This document shows positions 48,973 to 61,020 of a stretch of 64,000 bases of DNA, one piece after another. Within the stretch, counting starts at the first letter, position 1. Each line of letters begins with the position of its first letter. The position numbers and the translations under genes were made by a program. The stretch is from positions 134,744,854 through 134,808,853 of the forward strand of contig JAIOJX010000031.1 in assembly GCA_022376925.1 (NCBI GenBank), read 5' to 3'. This DNA comes from Tragulus kanchil (Eukaryota; Chordata; Mammalia; Artiodactyla; Tragulidae). The notes beneath the pieces are model-generated. The model saw nothing but the letters and a program-made list of their open reading frames with translations, made no database searches and was not told where the DNA came from.

Positions 48973-49619
48973 TTTACTGTTGCTAAACTAACCCTTCTTT
49001 TGTTCTAAGCTCTTTATGTTAGTTGTCCTGCTACAGGGAGACTCCCACAGAGGGAACCACACAGTTTTGCTCCCACATAGGCATATACCCTGTGTTTCCT
49101 CAGCCCCTTTCTCAGTTTGACCTTTATGCGGTGTCGTGGAGTAGGTTATGGTTTCCTAGCATATTGAGGGAATTCTCCTGAACATCTCAATTTCAGCTGC
49201 CCTCCTTCCCCTATCCTTCCACCTTCCACATTACTCACACTGTGAAAATAACACTTGTGTATATTGAACAGCCTTCTCATGACACAACCTGAATCACCGT
49301 GTGCATCTGTGACAGCCCAGAAACCACTTCAAGAGGAGGTGGCTGAAGACCCTTGCTAGTTATACACTCAACTTTTTGCATCTCCCTTGAAGTTTTCCTC
49401 TAAACTACTGATATTTGTTGATATTTGTTGTTGTATTCTATAATCTAGACTGCCTGGGTCATGTTTAAGAATATGTTATCCTTAGTCTCTAGGTCACAGC
49501 TCACAACATAGTTCGTGTATGTAAATCTCTTATTCCACTTTCTTTACTTTACAAATTGTGATCATTGTCCTCAAGCCTTTAAAAAGGAAATAGTGGTTTT
49601 TTGCTCTTGTGTTTAGTTT

Positions 49620-49975
49620 TTTTTTTTTTAATTTAATTTATTTATTTTTCGGTATTCTGGGTTTTCACTGCTGCCACAGGCTCTTCTCTAATTGTGGGGA
49701 GTGAGGGCTACTCTCTAGTTGAGGTGAGCAGGCTTCCTGTTGCGGTGACTTCTCTTGTTGTGGAACTCGGGCTCTAGGGCGCACGGGCTTCAGTAGTTTC
49801 GGCACATGGGCTCCATAGTTGTGGCTCCAAGGCTCTAGAGCACAGGCTCCACAGTTGTGGCTCATGGGCTTAGTTGCTCCGCAGCATGTGGGGTCCTCCC
49901 TGATCAGGGATTGAACCTATAGCTCCTGCATTGGCAGGCAAATTCTTCACCACTGAACTACCAGGGAAGCCCCTC
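49620..49975 (-). repeat. CHR-1-like SINE, full length
   Basis: Minus-strand element from 'gggcttccctggtagttcag' at 49972 through the 'ggctccacagttgtggctca' type body to an A-rich 'taaataaattaaattaaaaa' end. Confidence 0.8.
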
Positions 49976-50430
49976 CATACATTTTTTTTTAATATTACTG
50001 ATACATTTGGATTTTTCCCACTATCTTAATTTATACTTTACATTAACAGTCCTTTTGGTTTTCTCTTTTCTTGATTTTTTTGTTGCCTTCCTTTTATCCT
50101 TTGCTGGTCTGTTTTATTTTATTGATTAACCTTAATTTTTTCATCAATACATATTAAAATGTATTTTATTTTATATGTGACTTAACAATATATATATTGA
50201 CTTCACAAACTCTAAAATTAAGCACTGTATCTAGCCTCTTTCAAAACAATATAAGGATGTTAGAAACATCCATCTTCTGTTTTTTCCATCTTCTGTTACT
50301 ACTTATAGCATTTTTCTATCTTACTTTCTGCTGCTTTTAAACCAGTCATGTTTTTTATAGTCTTTGTTATTTAAATTCACTGCACATTTAATAAATTTTT
50401 GGATCTTACTTACTCCTTATGTTCATTCTT
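49976..50430 (+). other. Module B intron 3, AT-rich
   Basis: No exon or clear element; a few A/T-rich simple stretches. Confidence 0.5.
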
Positions 50431-50431
50431 T

Positions 50432-50767
50432 TTTTTTTTTTTTTAAAGATTTATTTATTTATTTTACTTTTGGGCGGGGGTCGGGTTGGGGAGGGCAGGG
50501 AGTGGGCGGGCCACTTCTATTGGTCTTTCATTTCTCTATTTTCATGCGTCTTTGTTCTTTGACTCCTGTGGGCCTCCCATCGCGGTGGCGTCTGTCGTTG
50601 CAGAGCACTGGCTCTGGGCGCATGCGCTCTAGAGCTTCGGCTCAGTGATTGGACACATCAGTCCAGCCGTTCCGCGGCACGTGGGATCTTCCCAGGCCAG
50701 GGCTCGAACTGGCGCCCCTTGCACTGCAAGGCGGTGTCCTTACCCACTGGACCACCAGGGGAAGCCC
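50432..50767 (-). repeat. Young SINE, long C-rich subfamily
   Basis: Minus-strand copy with C-rich domain; target duplication 'cttatgttcattctt' on both sides (about 50417 and 50768). Confidence 0.85.
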
Positions 50768-50772
50768 CTTAT

Positions 50773-51935
50773 GTTCATTCTTACATATATTTTGAAGCTA
50801 AACAACTGAATATTTTAGGCCACTGTACAGTTAGGGAATTGCTCTATTTAATTTTGTTTGTTTGTTTTCTCTTTTTTTGGGGGGGGTAGATTTTTTTATT
50901 TAGTGGCTGATAATATAAGTGGAGAATATTTCATTTATTAATCTTTTACTTTGATTCTAATTGAAGAAAATAATTTCTTCTTCCAGGGCTTGTGGATAGC
51001 AAGCTTTCTTTGACATTGACTGCTTCTTCAAAGTAAAACTTCTGGTCTTCTTCATTCTCTCTATTCTCTATTTCTGTTAGATATATTCTGAATCTTTTCA
51101 TTTTATCTGCCAAGTTTCATAACTTAAGAATAGATATATGAATATTTTAGCATGTTTATTATGATATCCCTTATTTTGCATTATATGTTGTATGTTTTTC
51201 TTTTGCAGTTTTTTCTCAACAGTCTTGTGCACAAACTCAGTTAAATTAAATTCACAGATTGTTCATTCTTACATATATTTTGAAGCTAAACAACTGAATA
51301 TTTTAGGCCATTGCAGAGTTAGGGAATTGCTCTATTTAATTTTGTTTGTTTGTTTTCTCTTTTTTTGGGGGGGGTAGATTTTTTTATTTAGTGGCTGATA
51401 ATATAAGTGGAGAATATTTCATTTATTAATCTTTTACTTTGATTCTAATTGAAGAAAATAATTTCTTCTTCCAGGGCTTGTGGATAGCAAGCTTTCTTTG
51501 ACATTGACTGCTTCTTCAAAGTAAAACTTCTGGTCTTCTTCATTCTCTCTATTCTCTATTTCTGTTAGATATATTCTGAATCTTTTCATTTTATCTGCCA
51601 AGTTTCATAACTTAAGAATAGATATATGAATATTTTAGCATGTTTATTATGATATCCCTTATTTTGCATTATATGTTGTATGTTTTTCTTTTGCAGTTTT
51701 TTCTCAACAGTCTTGTGCACAAACTCAGTTAAATTAAATTCACAGATTGTTCATTCTTACATATATTTTGAAGCTAAACAACTGAATATTTTAGGCCATT
51801 GCAGAGTTAGGGAATTGCTCTATTTAATTTTGTTTGTTTGTTTTCTCTTACTTTGGGGGGGTGGATTTTTTAATTTAATGGCTGATAATATAAGTGGAGA
51901 ATATTTCATTTATTAATCTTTTACTTTGATTTGTG
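50773..51935. repeat. 488-bp tandem triplication D14
   Basis: 'gttcattcttacatatattt' recurs at 50773, 51261 and 51749 (period 488). Copies 1 and 2 are near-identical; copy 3 is partial (to about 51935) and diverges in its T/G run. Shorter than the other duplications. Confidence 0.88.
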
Positions 51936-52364
51936 GCAGGTGGTATTTCTGAATTTTTTATGTGCTTCACAGGTAGTTTTTCAGGAGATATTTAGAAGAA
52001 CATTTTGTTTAAAAAAAAAAAAGCGTTTTATCGTATTGGCCATTTTCTCTCTTCTATATGTGTTTCCCAATTTGAAATTGCCACTCATTGAGATTATTCA
52101 TTGAATAACGTAGTTGGATTATTTAGTGTTATATTTTGTGTAGTATGCTTTGTCTGCTTTTTAGCCTACATTTATATTTAACAAGTATGCCCCATATATG
52201 CATAGTGTAATATTTTTTTCTCCTCAATTTTGAGGCACCAGTAGGTATCTTTACTGCTAAGTGGTATAAGTTTTGGTGTCATAGTGGAAAAACACACTTT
52301 CTTGGATCGCTAGAAGTTTTTCCAATGTAAGTGTTTTATCATAGGTTGTTTGAAAATTTGTTAT

Positions 52365-52615
52365 TGTTCATTTGCTAGGTCATACATGACTCTTGGCAAC
52401 TCTGGGAATGCAGTACGCCAGGCTTTGTTGTCCTCCACTGTCTCCTGAAGTTTGCTTGAGCTCAGGTCCGTTGAGTGCTAGCTAGCCATCTTGTCTTCTG
52501 CCACCCTCTTCTCCTTTTGCACTCAGTCTTTCGCACCATCAGGTCTTTTCGAAGGAGTCTACTCTTCCCATCAAGGGGCCAAGGTGTCTGAAAACTAGAT
52601 GCCCTAAAATTAAGT
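52365..52615 (-). mobile_element. BovB LINE 3' fragment, antisense
   Basis: Decayed but recognisable ('gcaactctgggaatgcagta', 'tcctccactgtctcctgaag', 'gagctcaggtccgttgagtg'). Repeated at 53569-53819 by D15. Confidence 0.8.
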
Positions 52616-52768
52616 GAAAGTAGCTCAGATCAGTTTACCTTTAGGAAAGAATCATTGCATTTGTGATTGAAAGATTTTGATATTGGGGATTTTCGTAACT
52701 CATTTTTGTGTAAGTGCTAGTTCAGTGTAATATGTATTCAACATGAACTATCCACTTAAGAGTTGTAA

Positions 52769-53015
52769 TAGGGCTTCCCTGGTGGTCCAGTGGGTAAAGA
52801 GACTGCCTTGCAGTGCAATGGGCACCAGTTCAATCCCTGGCTCAGGAAGATCCCACATGCCATGGAGTGGCTGGACCAGCGTGTCCAATTACAAGCTAGC
52901 GCTCTGGAGCGCATGAGCCGAGCGCCAGAGCTCTGCAACAAAAGAGAGGCCACTGCGATGGGAGGCCCACACAGGCCAAAGAATAAAGATGGATGAAAAT
53001 AAGTAAATAAAAATT
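52769..53015 (+). repeat. tRNA-derived SINE, short subfamily
   Basis: 'gggcttccctggtggtccag' head to 'agatggatgaaaataagtaa' tail, plus strand. Repeated at 53973-54219 by D15. Confidence 0.85.
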
Positions 53016-53098
53016 AACAAAATAAGCCAAAGTTTTTTAAAAAATTAAGAAAAAGAGTTGTAATAAATAGGATACTTACAGTTTTTTATATCTTGTAG

Positions 53099-53342
53099 AT
53101 ATCTCTCATATACTTGTGATCCAGAAATCACAACTAAATGGAGACGCTGATAGAGGAGAAAGATTCCAAACAGTGATATTGGGAAGACACGGAAAGAATA
53201 AAATAGAAGATTTTTATCTCAGGGAGTTCCAGAAAAATACATATGGCTTTGAGTCTCGGTCAAGAGATGAGGAAAGAAGTTGCCACAGAAAGGCTGTATC
53301 CCAAGATAAAAATGTCACCAATGAGAGACAGCAACATAGTGT
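53099..53342 (+). pseudogene. Truncated copy of KZNF zinc-finger exon start
   Basis: Identical to 54303-54546 including the acceptor tatcttgtag, then breaks off after 'cagcaacatagtgt' and jumps back to intron sequence. No finger is included. An assembly by-product of D15; if real, it would be an exon decoy without zinc fingers. Confidence 0.8.
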
Positions 53343-54302
53343 TGATAAGTATGTTTGCTGCTTTTTAGCCTACATTTATATTTAACAAGTATGCCCCATA
53401 TATGCATAGTGTAATATTTTTTTCTCCTCAATTTTGAGGCACCAGTAGGTATCTTTACTGCTAAGTGGTATAAGTTTTGGTGTCATAGTGGAAAAACACA
53501 CTTTCTTGGATCGCTAGAAGTTTTTCCAATGTAAGTGTTTTATCATAGGTTGTTTGAAAATTTGTTATTGTTCATTTGCTAGGTCATACATGACTCTTGG
53601 CAACTCTGGGAATGCAGTACGCCAGGCTTTGTTGTCCTCCACTGTCTCCTGAAGTTTGCTTGAGCTCAGGTCCGTTGAGTGCTAGCTAGCCATCTTGTCT
53701 TCTGCCACCCTCTTCTCCTTTTGCACTCAGTCTTTCGCACCATCAGGTCTTTTCGAAGGAGTCTACTCTTCCCATCAAGGGGCCAAGGTGTCTGAAAACT
53801 AGATGCCCTAAAATTAAGTGAAAGTAGCTCAGATCAGTTTACCTTTAGGAAAGAATCATTGCATTTGTGATTGAAAGATTTTGATATTGGGGATTTTCGT
53901 AACTCATTTTTGTGTAAGTGCTAGTTCAGTGTAATATGTATTCAACATGAACTATCCACTTAAGAGTTGTAATAGGGCTTCCCTGGTGGTCCAGTGGGTA
54001 AAGAGACTGCCTTGCAGTGCAATGGGCACCAGTTCAATCCCTGGCTCAGGAAGATCCCACATGCCATGGAGTGGCTGGACCAGCGTGTCCAATTACAAGC
54101 TAGCGCTCTGGAGCGCATGAGCCGAGCGCCAGAGCTCTGCAACAAAAGAGAGGCCACTGCGATGGGAGGCCCACACAGGCCAAAGAATAAAGATGGATGA
54201 AAATAAGTAAATAAAAATTAACAAAATAAGCCAAAGTTTTTTAAAAAATTAAGAAAAAGAGTTGTAATAAATAGGATACTTACAGTTTTTTATATCTTGT
54301 AG

Positions 54303-55987
54303 ATATCTCTCATATACTTGTGATCCAGAAATCACAACTAAATGGAGACGCTGATAGAGGAGAAAGATTCCAAACAGTGATATTGGGAAGACACGGAAAG
54401 AATAAAATAGAAGATTTTTATCTCAGGGAGTTCCAGAAAAATACATATGGCTTTGAGTCTCGGTCAAGAGATGAGGAAAGAAGTTGCCACAGAAAGGCTG
54501 TATCCCAAGATAAAAATGTCACCAATGAGAGACAGCAACATAGTGTAAATATTGCAGGAATCAAGCCTCTTGAAAACAGGCTTCCATTAAGCTTTTGGGA
54601 TGAACTAGATGTTTATAAAAGTGAAGAGAAGATTGATGAGTTTAATCAAGCTGACAAGAGTATCAACATTAGTGCTTCATTTTCACCACTTCAAGGAATT
54701 TCTCTTATTGTCCAAACCAATATTTTTGATCCATATGGGAATGATTGTATGCGTCCTTCAATACTAGCACAAGACCAGAGCACACACATGGAAATCCCTT
54801 ACAAATGTAATCAGAGTGGTAAAATCTTTCATCAGGACTTGAATCTCACTCAGCATCAGTTGATCCATACAGAAAAGAACATACTTAATTGTGATGTACA
54901 TCATAAAGTCTTTAGTCGAGATTCAGACCTCACTATTCACCAAACAAACAATACTGGAGAGAATTCTTACAAGTATAATGAGTGTGGCAATACACTTTAT
55001 CATGGTTTACCCCTCACTGGACATCCGGTAATCCATACAAAAGAGAGCTTATATAAATGTGATATATGTGACAAAGTGTTTACTCAAAGTTCCTACCTTA
55101 GAATTCATCGGAAAATACATACTGGAGAGAAACCATACAAATGTAATGAATGTGGCAAGGTTTTTAGTCAAAACTCATACCTTGCAAAGCATCGCAGAAT
55201 TCATACTGCAGAGAAACCTTTCAAATGTAATGAATGTGGCAAGGTCTTTCATCACAAGGCCAATCTTGCAAGTCATCAGAGACTTCATACTGGAGAGAAA
55301 CCTTATGAATGTAATGAATGTGGCAAAGCTTTCAGGCAAAAAGGAAACCTTGCAAGTCATCAGAGAATTCATACTGGCGAGAAACCTTACAAATGTAACG
55401 AGTGTGGTAAGATGTTCGGTAATAAATCAACCCTTGTCGGTCATCAAGTCATTCATACTGGAGAGAGACATTACAAATGTAATGAGTGCGGCAAAACCTT
55501 TTATTTTGGCTCACACCTCAAACAACATAAAATGGTCCATTCAGGACATAAACCATATAAATGTGACGTGTGTGGGAAAGTCTTTGGTCAGAATTCATAC
55601 CTTGCAGTTCATCGGAGAATTCATACTGGGGAAAAACCTTACAAATGTAAAGACTGTGGCAAAATCTTTAATCACAGCTCGAACTTTAAGAGACACCAGA
55701 TCATCCATTCAGGACAGAAATTATGTAAATGTGATATATGTGGCAGAGTCTTCAGTTTTACTTCATATCTTACTAGGCACCGCAGGATTCATACTGGGGA
55801 GAAACCTTACAAATGTAACGAGTGTGGCAAGGTCTTCAATCGGAATTCAAGTCTTGTCGTTCATCAGAGAATTCATACTGGAGTTAAACCTTACAAGTGT
55901 AATGAGTGTGGCAACTGCTATACTCGGAGGGCGTACCTTGCCAAGCACCAGACTGTTCATACAAAAGGGAAAGCTTTCATAAGTTAA
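54303..55987 (+). CDS. Module B KRAB-C2H2 zinc-finger protein, final exon
   Basis: Sequence-specific nuclear DNA-binding repressor. The acceptor tatcttgtag precedes 54303, and the phase fits the KRAB-A donor (G+AT = Asp, the usual LDIS start). With exons at 34633-34647 and 41127-41253 it makes 608 residues. After a linker ([17 protein letters not shown]) come 14 finger units of 28 residues: three decayed (first Cys pair CxxS; HH for a Cys; KYNEC), then eleven intact C2H2 fingers with [13 protein letters not shown] linkers. Helix positions -1,2,3,6 of the intact fingers, N to C: QSYI, QSYK, HANS, QGNS, NSTG, FSHQ, QSYV, HSNR, FSYR, RSSV, RAYK. TAA at 55985-55987; AATAAA at 56038-56043. Resembles the KRAB-A-only KZNF family clustered on human 19q13; the orthologue cannot be named. 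Confidence 0.92.
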
Positions 55988-58454
55988 GACTTTTGAAAAG
56001 CCTTTTGTTAGATCTCAACTATCAGTCCACATCAGGTAATAAATATAAAGAGGAAACCATTTAACATTATATCTGTGGGACTGTCTTCACTCAAAATTGA
56101 CACTTTATATTCGTGGGAGATTCATAATGGAGAGAACTGTGCACATGTCATGAGAGTAGCAGAGCCTTGCCATCACATCATCTGTAACTGGCAGAGACTA
56201 GAAATGTGTTGAATGTCTCAAACTCTCCAGTCCTTATTCATAAGCTTAGCACGAACTGAAGTTTCATGTTGGAGAGAAACCTGACAAGTATTATAATGAC
56301 TGTGATAAATTTGTCAGTGTACTGTAAAGCCTACCGTACTGCCAGGTAATCCACGGTGATGATGAACTTTAAGGATGTGTTTTAGCCAGTGTTAGTGTAT
56401 TCATTGAAAATATCATCCTAGAGAGAAATCAGAGAAGTGTGTTTAGTCTGACCCAAAGATTTCATTCTGGAGATTATTACCTCACCAATGCTAGGAATAG
56501 GCAGTACCCTTATGCGGGGCTCATGTGTCACCAATCATCACCTAGTCTATGTTGGACAGAACATTACAGATGTGGTGAAGGGAGGGCAAGGTTCCAAATT
56601 AGTGCTGACTCTTCACTTGATATTGGAATGTTTATCCTGGAGAGAAACCACACAAAGTATGTGTGGCAAGAAAAAGAAGTATGTGTGGCAAGGATTTTAT
56701 GCAAAGATCATAAAATGGGGGAGTTGCTGGAATTATCCCTTAATGAATGGAACAAGTGTGGCAAAATCTTCACCTTGAGTTCAAGTATGAGGGACATGGA
56801 GACTCCATTGAGGAGAAACCCTACAGACTTCTGAGCAGAAGCTTTATTCTAGCTTCACAATTCACCAGACTTCTCAGTATGCATCTTTGAGAGAAACCAC
56901 ACAAACTAATATGTGTGCTAATATGTATGTACCTGAAGTTGAAATCTCTCAAGCATACAGGATTTTGTTTGGATAGCAATGTTTCAAATATAATGAATGT
57001 TGTAAAAAGTTTTTCTCAAGTATCTCCACCCTTGATATAGTGATAGAATTCATATAGGTCAGAAACTATCGAGATTTCCTGAACATGGAAAGAATTTGAT
57101 GAAATTATTCATTCTGAGATTTCATCACAAAACTCATGATATTGGATATAATCTTTAGAAATGTAATGAATTTGGGAAATGTTTTGCACAATTCTTAAAT
57201 TAACCTAAGTATCAGAGAGTCCGTAATAGGGATAAGTTTTTAGTCCTTCCAAGAGTAATGTGAGATCATGATGTACTTCAGAGTCGTTAGAGGCCACAGT
57301 ATGTTCAAACTTATGATGTGTATATGGTATAAATAAGAACGTGTTAAGTGGTCAACTATGTTCACTGTGTAAATATTGTATTAATTGCTGAAAAGCCTAC
57401 CGTACTGCCAGGTAATCCACGGTGATGATGAACTTTAAGGATGTGTTTTAGCCAGTGTTAGTGTATTCATTGAAAATATCATCCTAGAGAGAAATCAGAG
57501 AAGTGTGTTTAGTCTGACCCAAAGATTTCATTCTGGAGATTATTACCTCACCAATGCTAGGAATAGGCAGTACCCTTATGCGGGGCTCATGTGTCACCAA
57601 TCATCACCTAGTCTATGTTGGACAGAACATTACAGATGTGGTGAAGGGAGGGCAAGGTTCCAAATTAGTGCTGACTCTTCACTTGATATTGGAATGTTTA
57701 TCCTGGAGAGAAACCACACAAAGTATGTGTGGCAAGAAAAAGAAGTATGTGTGGCAAGGATTTTATGCAAAGATCATAAAATGGGGGAGTTGCTGGAATT
57801 ATCCCTTAATGAATGGAACAAGTGTGGCAAAATCTTCACCTTGAGTTCAAGTATGAGGGACATGGAGACTCCATTGAGGAGAAACCCTACAGACTTCTGA
57901 GCAGAAGCTTTATTCTAGCTTCACAATTCACCAGACTTCTCAGTATGCATCTTTGAGAGAAACCACACAAACTAATATGTGTGCTAATATGTATGTACCT
58001 GAAGTTGAAATCTCTCAAGCATACAGGATTTTGTTTGGATAGCAATGTTTCAAATATAATGAATGTTGTAAAAAGTTTTTCTCAAGTATCTCCACCCTTG
58101 ATATAGTGATAGAATTCATATAGGTCAGAAACTATCGAGATTTCCTGAACATGGAAAGAATTTGATGAAATTATTCATTCTGAGATTTCATCACAAAACT
58201 CATGATATTGGATATAATCTTTAGAAATGTAATGAATTTGGGAAATGTTTTGCACAATTCTTAAATTAACCTAAGTATCAGAGAGTCCGTAATAGGGATA
58301 AGTTTTTAGTCCTTCCAAGAGTAATGTGAGATCATGATGTACTTCAGAGTCGTTAGAGGCCACAGTATGTTCAAACTTATGATGTGTATATGGTATAAAT
58401 AAGAACGTGTTAAGTGGTCAACTATGTTCACTGTGTAAATATTGTATTAATTGA
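55988..58454 (+). pseudogene. Fossil zinc fingers beyond the stop / 3' UTR
   Basis: Decayed finger and linker text continues after the stop: 'ctggagagaaaccacacaaa', 'gagagaaacctgacaag', 'aaatgtaatgaatttgggaa' (KCNEFGK). At least six linker or finger remnants are seen, all frameshifted or with stops. The ancestral protein had a longer finger array. Duplication D16 repeats part of it. Confidence 0.75.
56328..58454. repeat. Tandem duplication D16 (56328-57388 / 57394-58454)
   Basis: Direct repeat, shift 1066, copies apparently identical. Probable assembly overlap. Confidence 0.9.
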
Positions 58455-60324
58455 ATTTTCTGAAAAGACCACATTAGTATTTATGCCTTTCAACTTTTAT
58501 TTTCAAGTCTGTTGATCTTACACTTTCATTACAGGCTGTGATGGTCTCTGGGAAGGAGTCAGTAAGATGGAGCGGACTTCATTAGGTGTGGTTCATTCAC
58601 ATCCACATTCCCTGGAAGAACCAGGATCCTGATTGCCAAATTCAGTAGTGTGTGAGGTAGTGTCAGGGAGAGACAGAGAATAAGTCTGCTGTGACTCATT
58701 GGGCTTGTTATATTCAACGTTCATGGATGGGTCACATTGGGTCATACTTCCAGGTCCATAGACATTTCACATTGTGTCATAGGGCTGAATCCTCTATCAG
58801 AGGATGGTGAGCAGAGCAATAAGGACATCAAAGAGCTGAACTGTTGGTAAGAGGAGAGGGACAGTTACTAGGGATGATGATGTGGTAGGAACAGTGCCCA
58901 GAAAAAGCTGGTTACTTTTGCCATTGCCTGGGAACAAGCATTCTTTACATCTGTGCATTTGGTTTGGTTTGTTGGCCCCACCAGGTGGCATATGTGATCT
59001 CAGTTCCCTGGCCAGGAACCAAACCAGTGCCTCCTACAGTGGACACGCAGAATCTTGGCTGCCAAACTGCTGAGGAAGTCTCTATATCTGTGTTTAATGA
59101 AAAATTTGTCTTTTTCTTGGTCATTGAAAGGAGAGCAGTTGAGAGGAAAATTTTAATTACTGGGTGAGGCTTGTTGAAGGATAAGCTTACAGGAAGTTCG
59201 TCTCAAAGTTTTTCTCAAGTATCTCCACCCTTGATATAGTGATAGAATTCATATAGGTCAGAAACTATCGAGATTTCCTGAACATGGAAAGAATTTGATG
59301 AAATTATTCATTCTGAGATTTCATCACAAAACTCATGATATTGGATATAATCTTTAGAAATGTAATGAATTTGGGAAATGTTTTGCACAATTCTTAAATT
59401 AACCTAAGTATCAGAGAGTCCGTAATAGGGATAAGTTTTTAGTCCTTCCAAGAGTAATGTGAGATCATGATGTACTTCAGAGTCGTTAGAGGCCACAGTA
59501 TGTTCAAACTTATGATGTGTATATGGTATAAATAAGAACGTGTTAAGTGGTCAACTATGTTCACTGTGTAAATATTGTATTAATTGAATTTTCTGAAAAG
59601 ACCACATTAGTATTTATGCCTTTCAACTTTTATTTTCAAGTCTGTTGATCTTACACTTTCATTACAGGCTGTGATGGTCTCTGGGAAGGAGTCAGTAAGA
59701 TGGAGCGGACTTCATTAGGTGTGGTTCATTCACATCCACATTCCCTGGAAGAACCAGGATCCTGATTGCCAAATTCAGTAGTGTGTGAGGTAGTGTCAGG
59801 GAGAGACAGAGAATAAGTCTGCTGTGACTCATTGGGCTTGTTATATTCAACGTTCATGGATGGGTCACATTGGGTCATACTTCCAGGTCCATAGACATTT
59901 CACATTGTGTCATAGGGCTGAATCCTCTATCAGAGGATGGTGAGCAGAGCAATAAGGACATCAAAGAGCTGAACTGTTGGTAAGAGGAGAGGGACAGTTA
60001 CTAGGGATGATGATGTGGTAGGAACAGTGCCCAGAAAAAGCTGGTTACTTTTGCCATTGCCTGGGAACAAGCATTCTTTACATCTGTGCATTTGGTTTGG
60101 TTTGTTGGCCCCACCAGGTGGCATATGTGATCTCAGTTCCCTGGCCAGGAACCAAACCAGTGCCTCCTACAGTGGACACGCAGAATCTTGGCTGCCAAAC
60201 TGCTGAGGAAGTCTCTATATCTGTGTTTAATGAAAAATTTGTCTTTTTCTTGGTCATTGAAAGGAGAGCAGTTGAGAGGAAAATTTTAATTACTGGGTGA
60301 GGCTTGTTGAAGGATAAGCTTACA
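58072..60324. repeat. Tandem duplication D17 (58072-59195 / 59205-60328)
   Basis: Direct repeat, shift 1133, overlapping D16, so some sequence occurs three times (about 57006, 58072 and 59205). Confidence 0.9.
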
Positions 60325-60460
60325 GTTTGAACTTCCAGTTCGTCTCAAAGGAAGGATCCCTCAGGCTTCCTTTTATTAGTTTTTCCAGATGAGTTGAAAA
60401 GGAAGAGGTTTTTCCTGAATTTTAAAAGGTGTCAATAATCAAAGATCAAAAGAAAAAGGA
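58455..60460 (+). other. Module B 3' flank
   Basis: No gene. 58490-58560 aligns with 25090-25190 of module A. A short CHR-like fragment lies at 58955-59070 (repeated at 60088-60203). Short open frames on both strands lack support. Confidence 0.5.
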
Positions 60461-60465
60461 GTTGG

Positions 60466-60560
60466 GACTTCCTTGGCGGTCCAGTTGTTAGGACTCAGTA
60501 CTATCACTACCAAGCTCACAGGTTCAATCCGTGCTCAGGAAACTAAGATCTCATTAGCCC
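60466..60560 (+). repeat. CHR SINE fragment
   Basis: 'gggacttccttggcggtcca' to 'actaagatctcattagccc'; paralogue of 25195-25285. Confidence 0.7.
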
Positions 60561-61020
60561 AGAAAAATTTCCAGTAAAGTCAGACTTCATGAAACACCGA
60601 GGCCGAGCCCCCTCACTTGCCAACTTGTATCCCTCACAGGCATGCAATATTAATAAGTCCATGCCTATCATTTTGCCTCCTGCTGAATCCTTCTGCACTG
60701 AGACACAAAGAACCTGAGCCACAGTCAGTCCAGACTCCAGATACTGAAACTCCCACCAGGTGGGAGAAGTTAACTAACTGCTGCCTGCAAAGATGTAGAA
60801 CCCAGACCAGTTGGAGCCAAAAGTTTGATGATACTGATTTCCACTTAACCTCACCACCAGCCAAAGGAGTGTCCATGACTGACCATTGTTCTTGGGGTAT
60901 TTACTATAAAACTTTTCACTACCCTCTCTGGCTTGAGACACACTGTTTTGAGGGCATTAGCTCAGTGTGGCCCCTTGCTTGGCAGAGCAATAAAGCTGTT
61001 CTTTTTTACTTCATTCAGAA
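60560..61020 (+). mobile_element. Probable solo LTR, paralogue of 25290-25765
   Basis: Ends 'agcaataaagctgttctttt', LTR-like R/U5. Shared by both modules, so older than their duplication. Family unknown. Confidence 0.4.

Larger units (their letters stand above)
52155..54550. repeat. Tandem duplication D15 (52155-53342 / 53359-54546)
   Basis: Direct repeat, shift 1204, covering a BovB fragment, a SINE and the first 244 bp of the zinc-finger exon. Confidence 0.9.

Noticed and set aside
43300..53098. KRAB-B exon between KRAB-A and the fingers
   Set aside because: No matching sequence found, and the KRAB-A donor phase fits the finger exon directly.
55059..55982. 307-codon frame overlapping the zinc-finger exon
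   Set aside because: Out-of-phase shadow created by the 84-bp finger periodicity; the phase-correct frame encodes the fingers.
56439..57900. Independent 131-codon genes downstream of the zinc-finger exon
   Set aside because: The frame reads decayed finger and linker sequence and is repeated by duplication D16; not a gene.
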